Source: Sphingomonas colocasiae (lineage in GTDB: Bacteria; Pseudomonadota; Alphaproteobacteria; Sphingomonadales; Sphingomonadaceae). From it: DNA of 64,000 bases. Of this stretch, positions 39,592 through 47,306 are shown one piece after another. The DNA lies in the NCBI RefSeq assembly GCF_019880585.1, contig NZ_JAINVV010000004.1, positions 372,001 to 436,000 on the forward strand. The letters are read 5' to 3'. Numbering within the stretch: position 1 is the stretch's first letter; each line of letters starts with the position of its first letter. Both the position numbers and the translations under genes were made by a program. The notes below the pieces were generated by a model. It did no database searches and had not been told where the DNA came from. It worked only from the letters and a program-made list of their open reading frames with translations.

Positions 39592-40697
39592 GTCCACCCG
39601 ATCGACGTGAAGAAGACCGCGAAAAAGGCGTCGAGCACGATCACGAGGAAGATCGCCTGCACCACGGCCGATGTGGTGCGCTGGCCCACTTCCTCGGCAT
39701 TGGCCTTCACCTGCATGCCCTGGAAGCAGCCCGCCATCGCGATGATCGCGCCGAACACCGGCGCCTTGACCAGCCCGACATACAGGTCGGTCATCGGCAC
39801 GACCTCGCGGATGCGCTGGATGAAGGTGACGGGCGGGATGCCCAGATCGATCCAGCACCAGATCAGGCCGCCCAGGATGGTGACGAGCGAGGCGTAGAAG
39901 CCCAGCAGCGGCATCAGCACCACCGTGGCGATCACGCGCGGCAGCACCAGCGCCTCCTGCGGGGAGACGCCGATGGTCCGCATCGCGTCCACCTCCTCGG
40001 TCAGCTTCATCGTGCCGAGCTGCGCGGCGAAGGCGGATCCGGATCGGCCGGCGACCATGATCGCGGTCATCAGCACGCCCAGCTCGCGCAGGGTGATTCG
40101 GCCGACCAGGTTGATGGTGAAGGTTTCCATGCCGAACTGGCGAAGCTGCACCGCGCCCTGCTGCGCGATGACGATGCCGATCAGGAAGCTCATCAGCCCG
40201 ATGATGCCGAGCGCGGAGACGCCGACCACCTCGAAGCGCTGGACAACGGCGTTGATGCGGAAACGGGCGGGGTGGCGGATCACGCTCCACGCCGCGATCA
40301 TCGTGGCGCCGAAGAAGCCGAGCAGGCCCAGCAGCGTCTGCCCCGCGATCGCGGTCGCGTCGCCGATCTCGCCCAGCACGCGGATATGCGGCGGCGTCCG
40401 GTCCGGGCGCATGCGCACCGGCTGGTCGGACGCGGAAACCTGTTCGATCAGCCGGGCGGCGTCGGCGTCGGCGCCCTTGATCTCGGCGCCATGGTCGCGG
40501 CTCAGCCGATAGACCAGCCAGGCGCCGATCGTGTCGATATGATCGATCCGGTCGAGCCGGATGACGTCGACGGGCACGGCGAGCGTGGCCAGCCGCTGCG
40601 GCACGTCTCCCAGCCGGGCGATCGAAAGGCTGCCCAGGAAACTGAGCTCGCAGCCGGCTTCGCCATGCTCCTGAATGAAATCCGCCATTTCGCTCAT
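39588..40697 (-). CDS. mlaE: MlaE-type permease with an N-terminal STAS-like domain
   Basis: A 369-residue protein. Residues 1 to about 100 are soluble and STAS/MlaB-like (CELSFLGSLSIARLGDVP, DRIDHIDTIGAWLVYRL). The rest is a MlaE permease with five or six membrane segments and the conserved GRITLRELGVLMTAIMVAGRSGSAFAAQLG-type region. No separate mlaB is seen, so the fusion probably supplies that function. It is the first gene of the minus-strand operon mlaEFD-lipoprotein. Confidence 0.9.
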   Translation of the reverse strand: MSEMADFIQEHGEAGCELSFLGSLSIARLGDVPQRLATLAVPVDVIRLDRIDHIDTIGAWLVYRLSRDHGAEIKGADADAARLIEQVSASDQPVRMRPDRTPPHIRVLGEIGDATAIAGQTLLGLLGFFGATMIAAWSVIRHPARFRINAVVQRFEVVGVSALGIIGLMSFLIGIVIAQQGAVQLRQFGMETFTINLVGRITLRELGVLMTAIMVAGRSGSAFAAQLGTMKLTEEVDAMRTIGVSPQEALVLPRVIATVVLMPLLGFYASLVTILGGLIWCWIDLGIPPVTFIQRIREVVPMTDLYVGLVKAPVFGAIIAMAGCFQGMQVKANAEEVGQRTTSAVVQAIFLVIVLDAFFAVFFTSIGWT

Positions 40698-40765
40698 GCA
40701 CTTGGAGTCTTGCGCGATTATGGCGCGGGGGGCAAGCGCGTTGGGCTGACAGGAAAGGCGGACGG

Positions 40766-41440
40766 ATGACGGCGCTGGCGATCTACGACATGGACAGGAC
40801 GATCACGCGCCGGGGAACCTATACGGGTTTCCTGTTCCATGTCGCGCTGCGCCGCTCGCCCTGGCGGCTGCTGCTGGCGCCCGTCGCGTTGCTGGTGATG
40901 GCCGCCTATGCGTGCCGGCTGATCGACCGGTCCAGGCTGAAGGAGATCAACCAGCGATTGCTCACCGGCGGGCATATCCCGTCGGCCGAGCTGGCGCCGC
41001 TGGCGCGCGGCTTCGCGGCGCGGACGGTGGCGACCAACATCTATCCCGGCGCGCTGCGCCAGATGGCGGCGGACCGCGAATCGGGCCACCGGCTGATCAT
41101 GGCGACCGCGTCCTACCGCATCTATGTGACCGCGATCGCGGAAGCGCTGGGCATGGACGAGGTGATCGCGACCGACAGCTTCTGCCTGCCCGACGGCCGC
41201 ATCCAGGCCCGGATCGACGGCGAGAATTGCTACGGCCCGGCCAAGCTGCGCAAGATCCAGGCCTGGCTGGCCACCCAGGGGCTGGACCGCCCCGATTGCA
41301 CGGTGCGCTTCTATTCGGACCATGTCTCCGACGCGCCGGTGCTCGATTGGGCGGACGTGCCGATCGCGGTGAACCCCAGCCCGAAACTGCGCCGGATGGC
41401 CAGGGGCCATGGCTGGCTGATCGTGGACTGGAGCCGGTAG
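40766..41440 (+). CDS. HAD-superfamily IB phosphatase
   Basis: A 224-residue protein with the HAD nucleophile motif YDMDRTIT (Asp8, Asp10), a helical cap with a hydrophobic stretch at about 34-50, motif II in MATAS, and motif III/IV in RFYSDHVSDAPVLDWAD. It resembles SerB-like and CicA-type phosphatases; the substrate is unknown. It is divergent from the Mla operon with a gap of about 70 bases. Confidence 0.85.
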   Translation: MTALAIYDMDRTITRRGTYTGFLFHVALRRSPWRLLLAPVALLVMAAYACRLIDRSRLKEINQRLLTGGHIPSAELAPLARGFAARTVATNIYPGALRQMAADRESGHRLIMATASYRIYVTAIAEALGMDEVIATDSFCLPDGRIQARIDGENCYGPAKLRKIQAWLATQGLDRPDCTVRFYSDHVSDAPVLDWADVPIAVNPSPKLRRMARGHGWLIVDWSR

Positions 41441-41465
41441 GGGGGGTGGCGGCGGGTTTGCGCGA

Positions 41466-41501
41466 GCTGGTTGGGAGATGCCAGCTTTCGCTGGCATGAC
41501 G
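41466..41501. repeat. 36-bp direct repeat, left copy (family C)
   Basis: This segment is repeated in the same orientation at 41927-41962 with one T-to-C difference. Each copy contains a hairpin (GATGCCAGC / GCTGGCATG type with a TTTC or CTTC loop). The two copies bracket a GIY-YIG gene. Confidence 0.9.
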
Positions 41502-41522
41502 CGACAGTAAAGAATGGGCGTC

Positions 41523-41590
41523 ACCCCAGCCCTTCGACTGCCTGCAAGCAGGCGCTCAGGACAGGCCTCGCCTTTGGCGAGGGCTGGGGT
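41523..41590. repeat. Composite palindrome with two inner hairpins
   Basis: Outer arms 41523-41530 and 41583-41590 pair exactly, enclosing a hairpin at 41540-41553 and another at 41566-41582 (7 bp, TTT loop). The result is a three-way-junction shape. It lies inside the repeat-flanked GIY-YIG segment. Confidence 0.65.
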
Positions 41591-41618
41591 CTGCCGGACA
41601 GAGGGCGCGATTTCATGC

Positions 41619-41909
41619 TCAGGCGTTCAACCTGAGATACAGATCGTCCCAATCCGGGTTCTGCGTCTCGATCAGACGGATCTTCCATTCCCGCTGCCAG
41701 GCCTTGATCGCCTTCTCGCGGAGGATGGCGGTCTCGATCTCGTCATGGCGTTCCATATAGACCAGGCGGGTCAGCCCATAGCGTCGGCAGAAGCCCGATC
41801 CCTGTCCTGTCCGATGCTGGGTGGCGCGGGCCGCGATGTCTGCGGTCACGCCGGTATAGAGCACGCCGTTCGGCCGGTTGGTCATGATATAGACCCAGCC
41901 GCCGCGCAT
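41619..41909 (-). CDS. GIY-YIG domain protein
   Basis: A 96-residue single-domain protein. The GIY-YIG pattern appears as WVYIMTNRPNGVLYTGVT, followed by a conserved Arg (AARATQHR), the catalytic-region GFCRRYGLTRLVYMERH, and Glu in AILREKAIKAWQREWKI. It belongs to the small stand-alone UPF0213/YhbQ-like group, whose biological role is unclear. It lies between two 36-bp direct repeats. Confidence 0.88.
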   Translation of the reverse strand: MRGGWVYIMTNRPNGVLYTGVTADIAARATQHRTGQGSGFCRRYGLTRLVYMERHDEIETAILREKAIKAWQREWKIRLIETQNPDWDDLYLRLNA

Positions 41910-41926
41910 CGTTCAGGTCAGTGCGC

Positions 41927-41962
41927 GCTGGTTGGGAGATGCCAGCCTTCGCTGGCATGACG
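41927..41962. repeat. 36-bp direct repeat, right copy (family C)
   Basis: This is the right-hand copy of the repeat at 41466-41501, 461 bases downstream, with 35 of 36 positions identical. It lies between the GIY-YIG start and the clpS stop. Confidence 0.9.
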
Positions 41963-41979
41963 TGAAGGAGGGGCCACCC

Positions 41980-42336
41980 CTATGCCTTCTCCAGCGTGCA
42001 TTGCAGCGGGTGCTGATTCTGCCGGGCGAAGTCTGTGACTTGCGTGACCTTGGTTTCCGCCACTTCGTAGCTGAAGATGCCGCAGACGCCGACGCCCTTC
42101 TGGTGGACGTGCAGCATCACGCGAGTCGCGTCCTCGATGCTCATGCGGAAGAAGCGCTGCAGGCAGAGGACGACGAATTCCATCGGCGTATAATCGTCGT
42201 TGAGCATCAGCACCTTGTAGGGCGTCGGCTTCTTGGTGCGCGCGCGGGTGCGCGTCGCGACGCCCAGGCCGGTGCCCTCGTCCTCGCCGCCCTTGCGGCC
42301 GGCCATCATGGGCGGAAGATGTTTCTCGTCACGCAT
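41980..42336 (-). CDS. clpS: ATP-dependent Clp protease adapter ClpS
   Basis: Delivers N-degron substrates to ClpAP. The start at 42336 ([17 protein letters not shown]) gives 118 residues; a shorter start at MAGRKGG is possible. The core has the conserved [17 protein letters not shown] and the acidic/His segment [24 protein letters not shown]. clpA is not adjacent. Confidence 0.95.
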   Translation of the reverse strand: MRDEKHLPPMMAGRKGGEDEGTGLGVATRTRARTKKPTPYKVLMLNDDYTPMEFVVLCLQRFFRMSIEDATRVMLHVHQKGVGVCGIFSYEVAETKVTQVTDFARQNQHPLQCTLEKA

Positions 42337-42427
42337 AAGCGCAGAATATGGCAAGCGCGGCCGCGCGGGCAAGGGGCAATACGGCGGGTCCGGCGTCCGC
42401 GCGATGAAAATCGTGCGGCGCGGATAC

Positions 42428-42461
42428 AAGAACGGCCGCCCCCGAAGGGACGGCCGTTCTT
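42428..42461 (-). terminator. Terminator of the phasin gene
   Basis: Arms 42428-42438 and 42451-42461 are exact 11-bp complements, 22 bases beyond the phasin stop on the minus strand. A short T-containing stretch follows on that strand. Confidence 0.7.
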
Positions 42462-42482
42462 CACTCTACACGACTGTCGCTA

Positions 42483-43076
42483 TCAGGCAGCGGTCTTGAA
42501 CTTCTCGGCCGCGACCGCGATGCGGTTCGACAGCGGCTGGAACACGTCGCCGGCCAGCTTCAGCGAAGCTTCGGTGTTCTTCGAGGTCTGCGCGACGAAC
42601 GAGTCGAACGCCGACTTCGCATAGTCGCTCTGCAGCTTGAAGAAATCGGTCGGCGACTTGGCGGCGGCGAAGCTCTTCAGCGCGGCCTGGGCCGATTCGA
42701 AATTCTTGCGGCCCACTTCGGCGGCGTCCTGGCCCAGCGTCTCGAGGCCCTGCGCGGCGACCTTGGCCGAAGCGACGAACGCTTCGAGGTTGCCCTTCTG
42801 GAAGTCCGCCAGGTCCTCGGCGATCTTCTGGCTCTTCTCGACGGCGGCCTTGGCGCGGTCGTTCAGGTCGGCGAACACGGCCTGCGCCTGGTTGGTGGCT
42901 TCGGTCGCGGCCTTCTTGACGGTTTCGGTCACTTTCGCGGTGTCGGTCATCTTGGTCGTTCCTTTCTCTGCTGCGGCCGGCTTCGCTGCCGTCCGCGTCG
43001 TTTTCACGGTCTTGGCCGGGGCTGGCTTCGCGGCCGGATCGGCCTTGTTGCCAGTGGCGTTCACGGTGGCGCTCAT
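42483..43076 (-). CDS. Phasin family protein
   Basis: A PHA-granule surface protein of 197 residues. A Lys/Ala/Pro-rich N-terminal region (about 45 residues) precedes the phasin domain (AQAVFADLNDRAKAAVEKSQ, YAKSAFDSFVAQTSKNTEASLKLA). The start at 43076 follows AGGACC; an internal ATG (MTDTAKV) preceded by AAAGGAA is a credible alternative that would remove the extension. It lies directly downstream of phaC with its own promoter-like region. Confidence 0.9.
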   Translation of the reverse strand: MSATVNATGNKADPAAKPAPAKTVKTTRTAAKPAAAEKGTTKMTDTAKVTETVKKAATEATNQAQAVFADLNDRAKAAVEKSQKIAEDLADFQKGNLEAFVASAKVAAQGLETLGQDAAEVGRKNFESAQAALKSFAAAKSPTDFFKLQSDYAKSAFDSFVAQTSKNTEASLKLAGDVFQPLSNRIAVAAEKFKTAA

Positions 43077-43094
43077 ACTGCGGTCCTGCTTATG

Positions 43095-43156
43095 TTGCGC
43101 TGCACAATATAGTGCGCCGCAGCCAATTGCAAGCTTTTTTGTGCAGTGCAGCAAAA
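43095..43156 (-). promoter_or_regulatory. Promoter and repeated dyads before the phasin gene
   Basis: On the minus strand, TTGCAA (43127-43132), 15 bases and TATATT (43106-43111) form a candidate promoter. The sequence TTGTGCAGYGCA appears twice in inverted orientation: on the minus strand at 43095-43107 next to the -10, and on the plus strand at 43139-43150 upstream of the -35. Known PhaR repressors bind TGC/GCA-rich dyads before phasin genes, so these are candidate PhaR operators. Confidence 0.5.
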
Positions 43157-43217
43157 GCGTCACGCGAGCGGCACGGAACCGTCACACGCGCAGAGAAATC
43201 CTTGTATTACTGGGGCA

Positions 43218-44966
43218 TTACCGGGATTTGACGTAGCTCCCCGGTGCGTCCTCGATCGCCTTCAGCTTGCCCTTGCCGGGCACGCGCCCCCCGGTGGCGG
43301 AAACCTTGTCGCCATCCTGGTTGGACAGCCAGGCGATCCAGTCCGGCCACCAGCTTCCCGGCGTCTCCTTCGCGGCGGCGAGGAAATCGGTGAGCGTCGC
43401 CGCCGGCGCCTCGCTGGTCCAATATTGGTATTTGCCCGCGCTGGGCGGATTGACCACGCCCGCGATATGCCCCGATCCGGCCAGCACGAAGCGGATCGGG
43501 CCGGCGAAATGGTCGTTGATCTTCCAAACGCTTTCCAGGGGCGCGATATGGTCCTCGCGGCCCGCCTGCACATAGGCGGGCGTCTTCACCGCGCGCAGGT
43601 CGATCGGCGTGCCGTCCACGCTGATCGCGCCGGGCACCGCCAGCTTGTTGTCGCGGTACAGGTCGGTCAGATAGGCCTTGTGCCATTTGGCGGGCAGGTT
43701 GGTGGTGTCGCCGTTCCAGTGAAGCAGGTCGAACGGCGCGTAATCCTGCCCCAGCAGATAGTTGTTCTGCACATAGTTCCAGATCAGGTCGCGCCCGCGC
43801 AGCAGGTTGAAGGTGGCGGCCATGTAGCGCCCGTCCAGATAGCCATCGCCCGAAAGGCTCTCGACCAGCTTCAACTGCTCGTCATCGACGAACAGGTTCA
43901 GCTCTCCGGCCTTGGCGAAATCGACCTGCGCGGTGAAGAAGGTGGCGGATTTCACCTTCTTCGCCTCGCCGCGCGCGGCGAGCAGCGCCAGCGTCGCCGC
44001 CAGCGTGGTGCCCGCGACGCAATAGCCGATCGTGTGCACGGTCTTGACGTCAAGCAGGTCGCGCACCGTATCGATCGCGTCGATCTGGCCGCGCACGATA
44101 TAATCGTCCCAGGTCACGTCCTTCATGCTCGCGTCCGCCGATTTCCACGAGACGACGAACACGCTCAGCCCCTGCGACACCGCCCAGCGGATGAAGCTCT
44201 TCTCGGGATTGAGGTCGAGGATGTAATAGCGGTTGATCCAGGGCGGAAAGATCAGCAGCGGCGTGCGGTGGACCTCGGTGGTCTGCGGCGCATATTGGAT
44301 AAGCTGGTAGAGCGGCGTTTCCTTCACCACCTTGCCCGGCGTCGTCGCGATGTTGCGGCCCAGTTCATAGGCGTCGGGCTGGCTGTGGGTGAGCTGGCCC
44401 CGGCTGATGTCGCGCAGCATGTGGGTCAGGCCCTTGAGCAGATTCTCGCCGCGCGTCTCGATCGTCTTCTCGATCACCAGCGGGTTGGTGAAGGCGAAGT
44501 TGCTCGGGCTCATCGCGTCGACGAAGCCCTGCGTCGCGAAACGGATCTGTTCCTTCTGCTTGGGATCCACGCCGTCGATCCCGTCTACGCTCCTGATCAG
44601 GTGATCGGCGATCAGCAGATAGCTTTGCCGGATCAGGTCGAACATCGGATTGTCGCGCCATTGCGGCGCGGAGAAGCGCCGGTCCCTGGTCAGGCGCGGA
44701 TCGGGGGCGGGGGCGGGGGCGCTCGTCGGATCGACGAAGCGTTGCCATAATTTGACGCTCTCGCTCCAGAAATCGGATTGCGCCTGGGTGATGGCGTCAA
44801 GGCCGGTGAAGGGCAGGCTGTCGATCGGCGGCGGCTGGGCCGCGGCCTGCTGCATCCGGTCGATCCCGAATTCCAGCAGCATCTGCTGCGCTCTTCCCAT
44901 CACCCAAGTCCAGCGCTGCATATCCTCCAGCGTCGGCGGCGTGATGGTCGTGCCCGTCTCGGTCAT
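43218..44966 (-). CDS. phaC: Class I poly(3-hydroxyalkanoate) synthase
   Basis: Polymerises hydroxyacyl-CoA into PHA on granules. The start at 44966, after GGGAGGGATC, gives 582 residues, typical of class I. The lipase-like box is GYCVAGT with Cys316, the acid lies in GREDHIAPLESVW and the general base in GSGHIAGVVNPP. The box has Ala where many PhaC proteins have Gly. The conserved WNGDTTNLPAKWHKAYL is present. phaA and phaB are not nearby. Confidence 0.95.
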   Translation of the reverse strand: MTETGTTITPPTLEDMQRWTWVMGRAQQMLLEFGIDRMQQAAAQPPPIDSLPFTGLDAITQAQSDFWSESVKLWQRFVDPTSAPAPAPDPRLTRDRRFSAPQWRDNPMFDLIRQSYLLIADHLIRSVDGIDGVDPKQKEQIRFATQGFVDAMSPSNFAFTNPLVIEKTIETRGENLLKGLTHMLRDISRGQLTHSQPDAYELGRNIATTPGKVVKETPLYQLIQYAPQTTEVHRTPLLIFPPWINRYYILDLNPEKSFIRWAVSQGLSVFVVSWKSADASMKDVTWDDYIVRGQIDAIDTVRDLLDVKTVHTIGYCVAGTTLAATLALLAARGEAKKVKSATFFTAQVDFAKAGELNLFVDDEQLKLVESLSGDGYLDGRYMAATFNLLRGRDLIWNYVQNNYLLGQDYAPFDLLHWNGDTTNLPAKWHKAYLTDLYRDNKLAVPGAISVDGTPIDLRAVKTPAYVQAGREDHIAPLESVWKINDHFAGPIRFVLAGSGHIAGVVNPPSAGKYQYWTSEAPAATLTDFLAAAKETPGSWWPDWIAWLSNQDGDKVSATGGRVPGKGKLKAIEDAPGSYVKSR

Positions 44967-45074
44967 CGGCGATCCCTCCCCACAGAGTCGGCGCAGCGTA
45001 AAGCCTGCCCCGCCAAGCCGCAACGGCCTGGCCGGCCACAGGTTCCGCGCATGGCCCCTTCGGCACGGATATGC

Positions 45075-45095
45075 TATTGCGAGTGTATTGCAATA
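45075..45095 (+). promoter_or_regulatory. Possible Fur-type iron box before the TonB receptor
   Basis: TATTGCGAGTGTATTGCAATA (written here only by its halves TTGCGAG and TTGCAA) is an imperfect dyad in an AT-rich patch 45 bases before the receptor ATG. Its placement before a TonB receptor/PepSY pair suggests iron control, but the match to a Fur consensus was judged by eye. Confidence 0.35.
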
Positions 45096-45139
45096 TGCAG
45101 AGCGCTCCCCTAGCAGCGCCGCCCAAAGGGAGTCCGTCG

Positions 45140-47305
45140 ATGAAATCTTTCGTCCTTGCAGCACTTGCCGCGTCCACATCGCTCGCGGCGCCCGCCTGGG
45201 CGCAGGCCGGGCCGGCCGAAAGCGAAGCGGCGGATGCCGCGCCCGCCGATATCGTCATCACCGCCGCGCGCACCGCGCTGCCCGCCAACGCGCTGCCGCT
45301 GACGATCGACGTGATCGACAAGGCGGCGCTGGATCAGCAGATCGCGATCTCGGGCTCGGTCACCGACGCGGTCTCGACGCTCACGCCCTCCTTCTCGCCG
45401 ACGCGGCAGAAGCTGTCGGGATCGGGCGAGTCGCTGCGCGGGCGCTCGCCGCTTTATGCGATCAACGGCATCCCGCAATCGACGCCGCTGCGCGACGGCA
45501 GCCGCGACGGCTTCACCATCGACGGTTTCTTCGTCGATCGGGTGGAACTGATCTACGGCTCGAACGCGCTGCAGGGCGTGGGCGGCACCGGCGGCATCGT
45601 CAACCAGGTGACGGTGGGCGCACCGCGCAAGGAAGGGCTGGGCGGTCGCGTGCTGCTCCAGGGGACTGCCGATAACGGTTTCAGCGGCGACGGCATCGGC
45701 GGCAAGGCGGCCGGGCTCATTCAGTACAAGGCGGGCGATTTCGATGCGACCGTGGGGGCCGCCTACGAACGGCGCGGCGCCTTTTACGACGGCCAGGATC
45801 GCCGCATCGGCCTCAACCTCACCCAGGGCGAGACGCAGGATTCGAAGACGCTCTCGCTGTTCGGCCGCTTCGGCTATGCGCTGTCCTCCAGTGCCCGGCT
45901 CGACCTGATCGCCAGCCGTTACGAACTGGAGGGTGATGGCGACTATGTCGCGATCCCCGGCAATCGGCTGACAGGCATGCCGACCAGCGCGATCCGCGGC
46001 ACCCCGCCGGGCGTGCCCGCAGCCAATCGCACAGAGAGCCTGGCGCTCTCGCTCACCGACAGCGATCTGGGCGGCGGCAACCTCGTCACTCAGATCTTCT
46101 TCAATCGCAGCCGCGACACATTTGGCGGAGAGATCGCGCCGATCGCCACGTTCCAGGATCCGAAGATCGATCCCACCGGCAAGCTGTTCGATCAGTCGCA
46201 GAACCGCTCGCGCAAGCTGGGCGCCAAGTTCAGCTACGAACGCGCCATGCCGGGCTTCGAGAACCTGACCGCGACGATCGGCTTCGACGCGCTGGTCGAC
46301 AAGACCGAACAGCGGCTGATCGCCACCAACCGCGTCTGGGTGCCGCCCAGCGATTTTCGCAGCCTTGCGCCGTTCGGCCAGCTCAACCTGGCGCTGTTCG
46401 ACAAGAAGCTGCGCCTGGCGGGCGGCGCGCGCTGGGAGAATGTGCAGATCAAGATCGACGATTTCACGACGCTGGCGAGCGCGGGATCGACCTTCGTTTC
46501 GGGCGGCAGCCCCAAATTCGACGATGTGCTGCTGAACGGCGGCGTGATCCTGGAGCCCTGGGACGGCATCCGCGCCTATGCCAGCTATGCCGAAGGCTTC
46601 ACCGTGCCCGATATCGGCCGCATCACCCGCGCGGTGAACCGGCCCGGGCAGGATATCGACACCTTCCTGGATATCGCGCCGATCATCTCGAACAATCGCG
46701 AGATCGGGGTGGAGGTGAAGCGCGGGCCGCTTGATGCCAGCGCCACCTATTTCTGGTCGTCGAGCGACAAGGGCCAGTTGCTGATCGCCCGGCCGGGCGG
46801 CATTTTCGACGTGCAGCGCCAGCGCGTCGAAATCCAGGGGCTGGAGGTCAACCTGGCCGTCCGCCTGCCGATCGACGGGCTGCGCGTGTCGGCGGGTTAT
46901 GCCCATCTGCTGGGCCGCTACGACAGCGATTCGGCCAATCCCGACGGCGTGGTCGATACCGATCTGGACGGCACCAACATCTCGCCCGATCGCCTCAACC
47001 TGTCCGCCAGCTATGCGCGCGGGCCGCTCAGCGCGATCGTGCAGACGCAGTTCTTCCTGTCGCGCAGCTTCCACGGCAAGGCGAATCCGGACCAGCGCAA
47101 CAATTTCGAGGGCTATAACCTGACCGACGCCAGCATCCGCTATCAGACGCGGTTCGGCGGGCTGAGCCTGAGCGTGCAGAATCTGTTCGACAAATTCTAT
47201 ATCGACTATAGCAGCGACACGCGGCTCGCGGCGGAAAACCCCGTCCTCGCCTATTTCGCGGGCCGTGGACGCACCTTCACGCTCGGCTGGGATTATCGCT
47301 TCTAG
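45140..47305 (+). CDS. TonB-dependent outer-membrane receptor
   Basis: A 721-residue receptor with a signal peptide (MKSFVLAALAASTSLAAPAW, then Ala-Gln-Ala). A plug domain (about 45-160, ESLRGRSPLYAINGIPQ) and a 22-strand-type barrel follow, ending GRTFTLGWDYRF with the C-terminal Phe. It lacks a signalling domain. AAGGGAG precedes the ATG. The downstream PepSY protein begins one base pair of codons later, suggesting a siderophore or haem uptake unit. Confidence 0.92.
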   Translation: MKSFVLAALAASTSLAAPAWAQAGPAESEAADAAPADIVITAARTALPANALPLTIDVIDKAALDQQIAISGSVTDAVSTLTPSFSPTRQKLSGSGESLRGRSPLYAINGIPQSTPLRDGSRDGFTIDGFFVDRVELIYGSNALQGVGGTGGIVNQVTVGAPRKEGLGGRVLLQGTADNGFSGDGIGGKAAGLIQYKAGDFDATVGAAYERRGAFYDGQDRRIGLNLTQGETQDSKTLSLFGRFGYALSSSARLDLIASRYELEGDGDYVAIPGNRLTGMPTSAIRGTPPGVPAANRTESLALSLTDSDLGGGNLVTQIFFNRSRDTFGGEIAPIATFQDPKIDPTGKLFDQSQNRSRKLGAKFSYERAMPGFENLTATIGFDALVDKTEQRLIATNRVWVPPSDFRSLAPFGQLNLALFDKKLRLAGGARWENVQIKIDDFTTLASAGSTFVSGGSPKFDDVLLNGGVILEPWDGIRAYASYAEGFTVPDIGRITRAVNRPGQDIDTFLDIAPIISNNREIGVEVKRGPLDASATYFWSSSDKGQLLIARPGGIFDVQRQRVEIQGLEVNLAVRLPIDGLRVSAGYAHLLGRYDSDSANPDGVVDTDLDGTNISPDRLNLSASYARGPLSAIVQTQFFLSRSFHGKANPDQRNNFEGYNLTDASIRYQTRFGGLSLSVQNLFDKFYIDYSSDTRLAAENPVLAYFAGRGRTFTLGWDYRF

Positions 47306-47306
47306 G

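Noticed and set aside
39592-40701. Upstream extension of the MlaF reading frame
   Set aside because: It runs through the permease gene in another frame and is Arg/Gly/Ala-rich nonsense; the ATP-binding core and an ATGA overlap place the start at 39591.
41523-41590. tRNA-like cloverleaf
   Set aside because: Only two inner hairpins, no anticodon or T-loop consensus, and wrong arm lengths.
41619-41909. Homing endonuclease inside an intron or intein
   Set aside because: The gene is free-standing, not inside another gene, and too small to carry a DNA-recognition domain.
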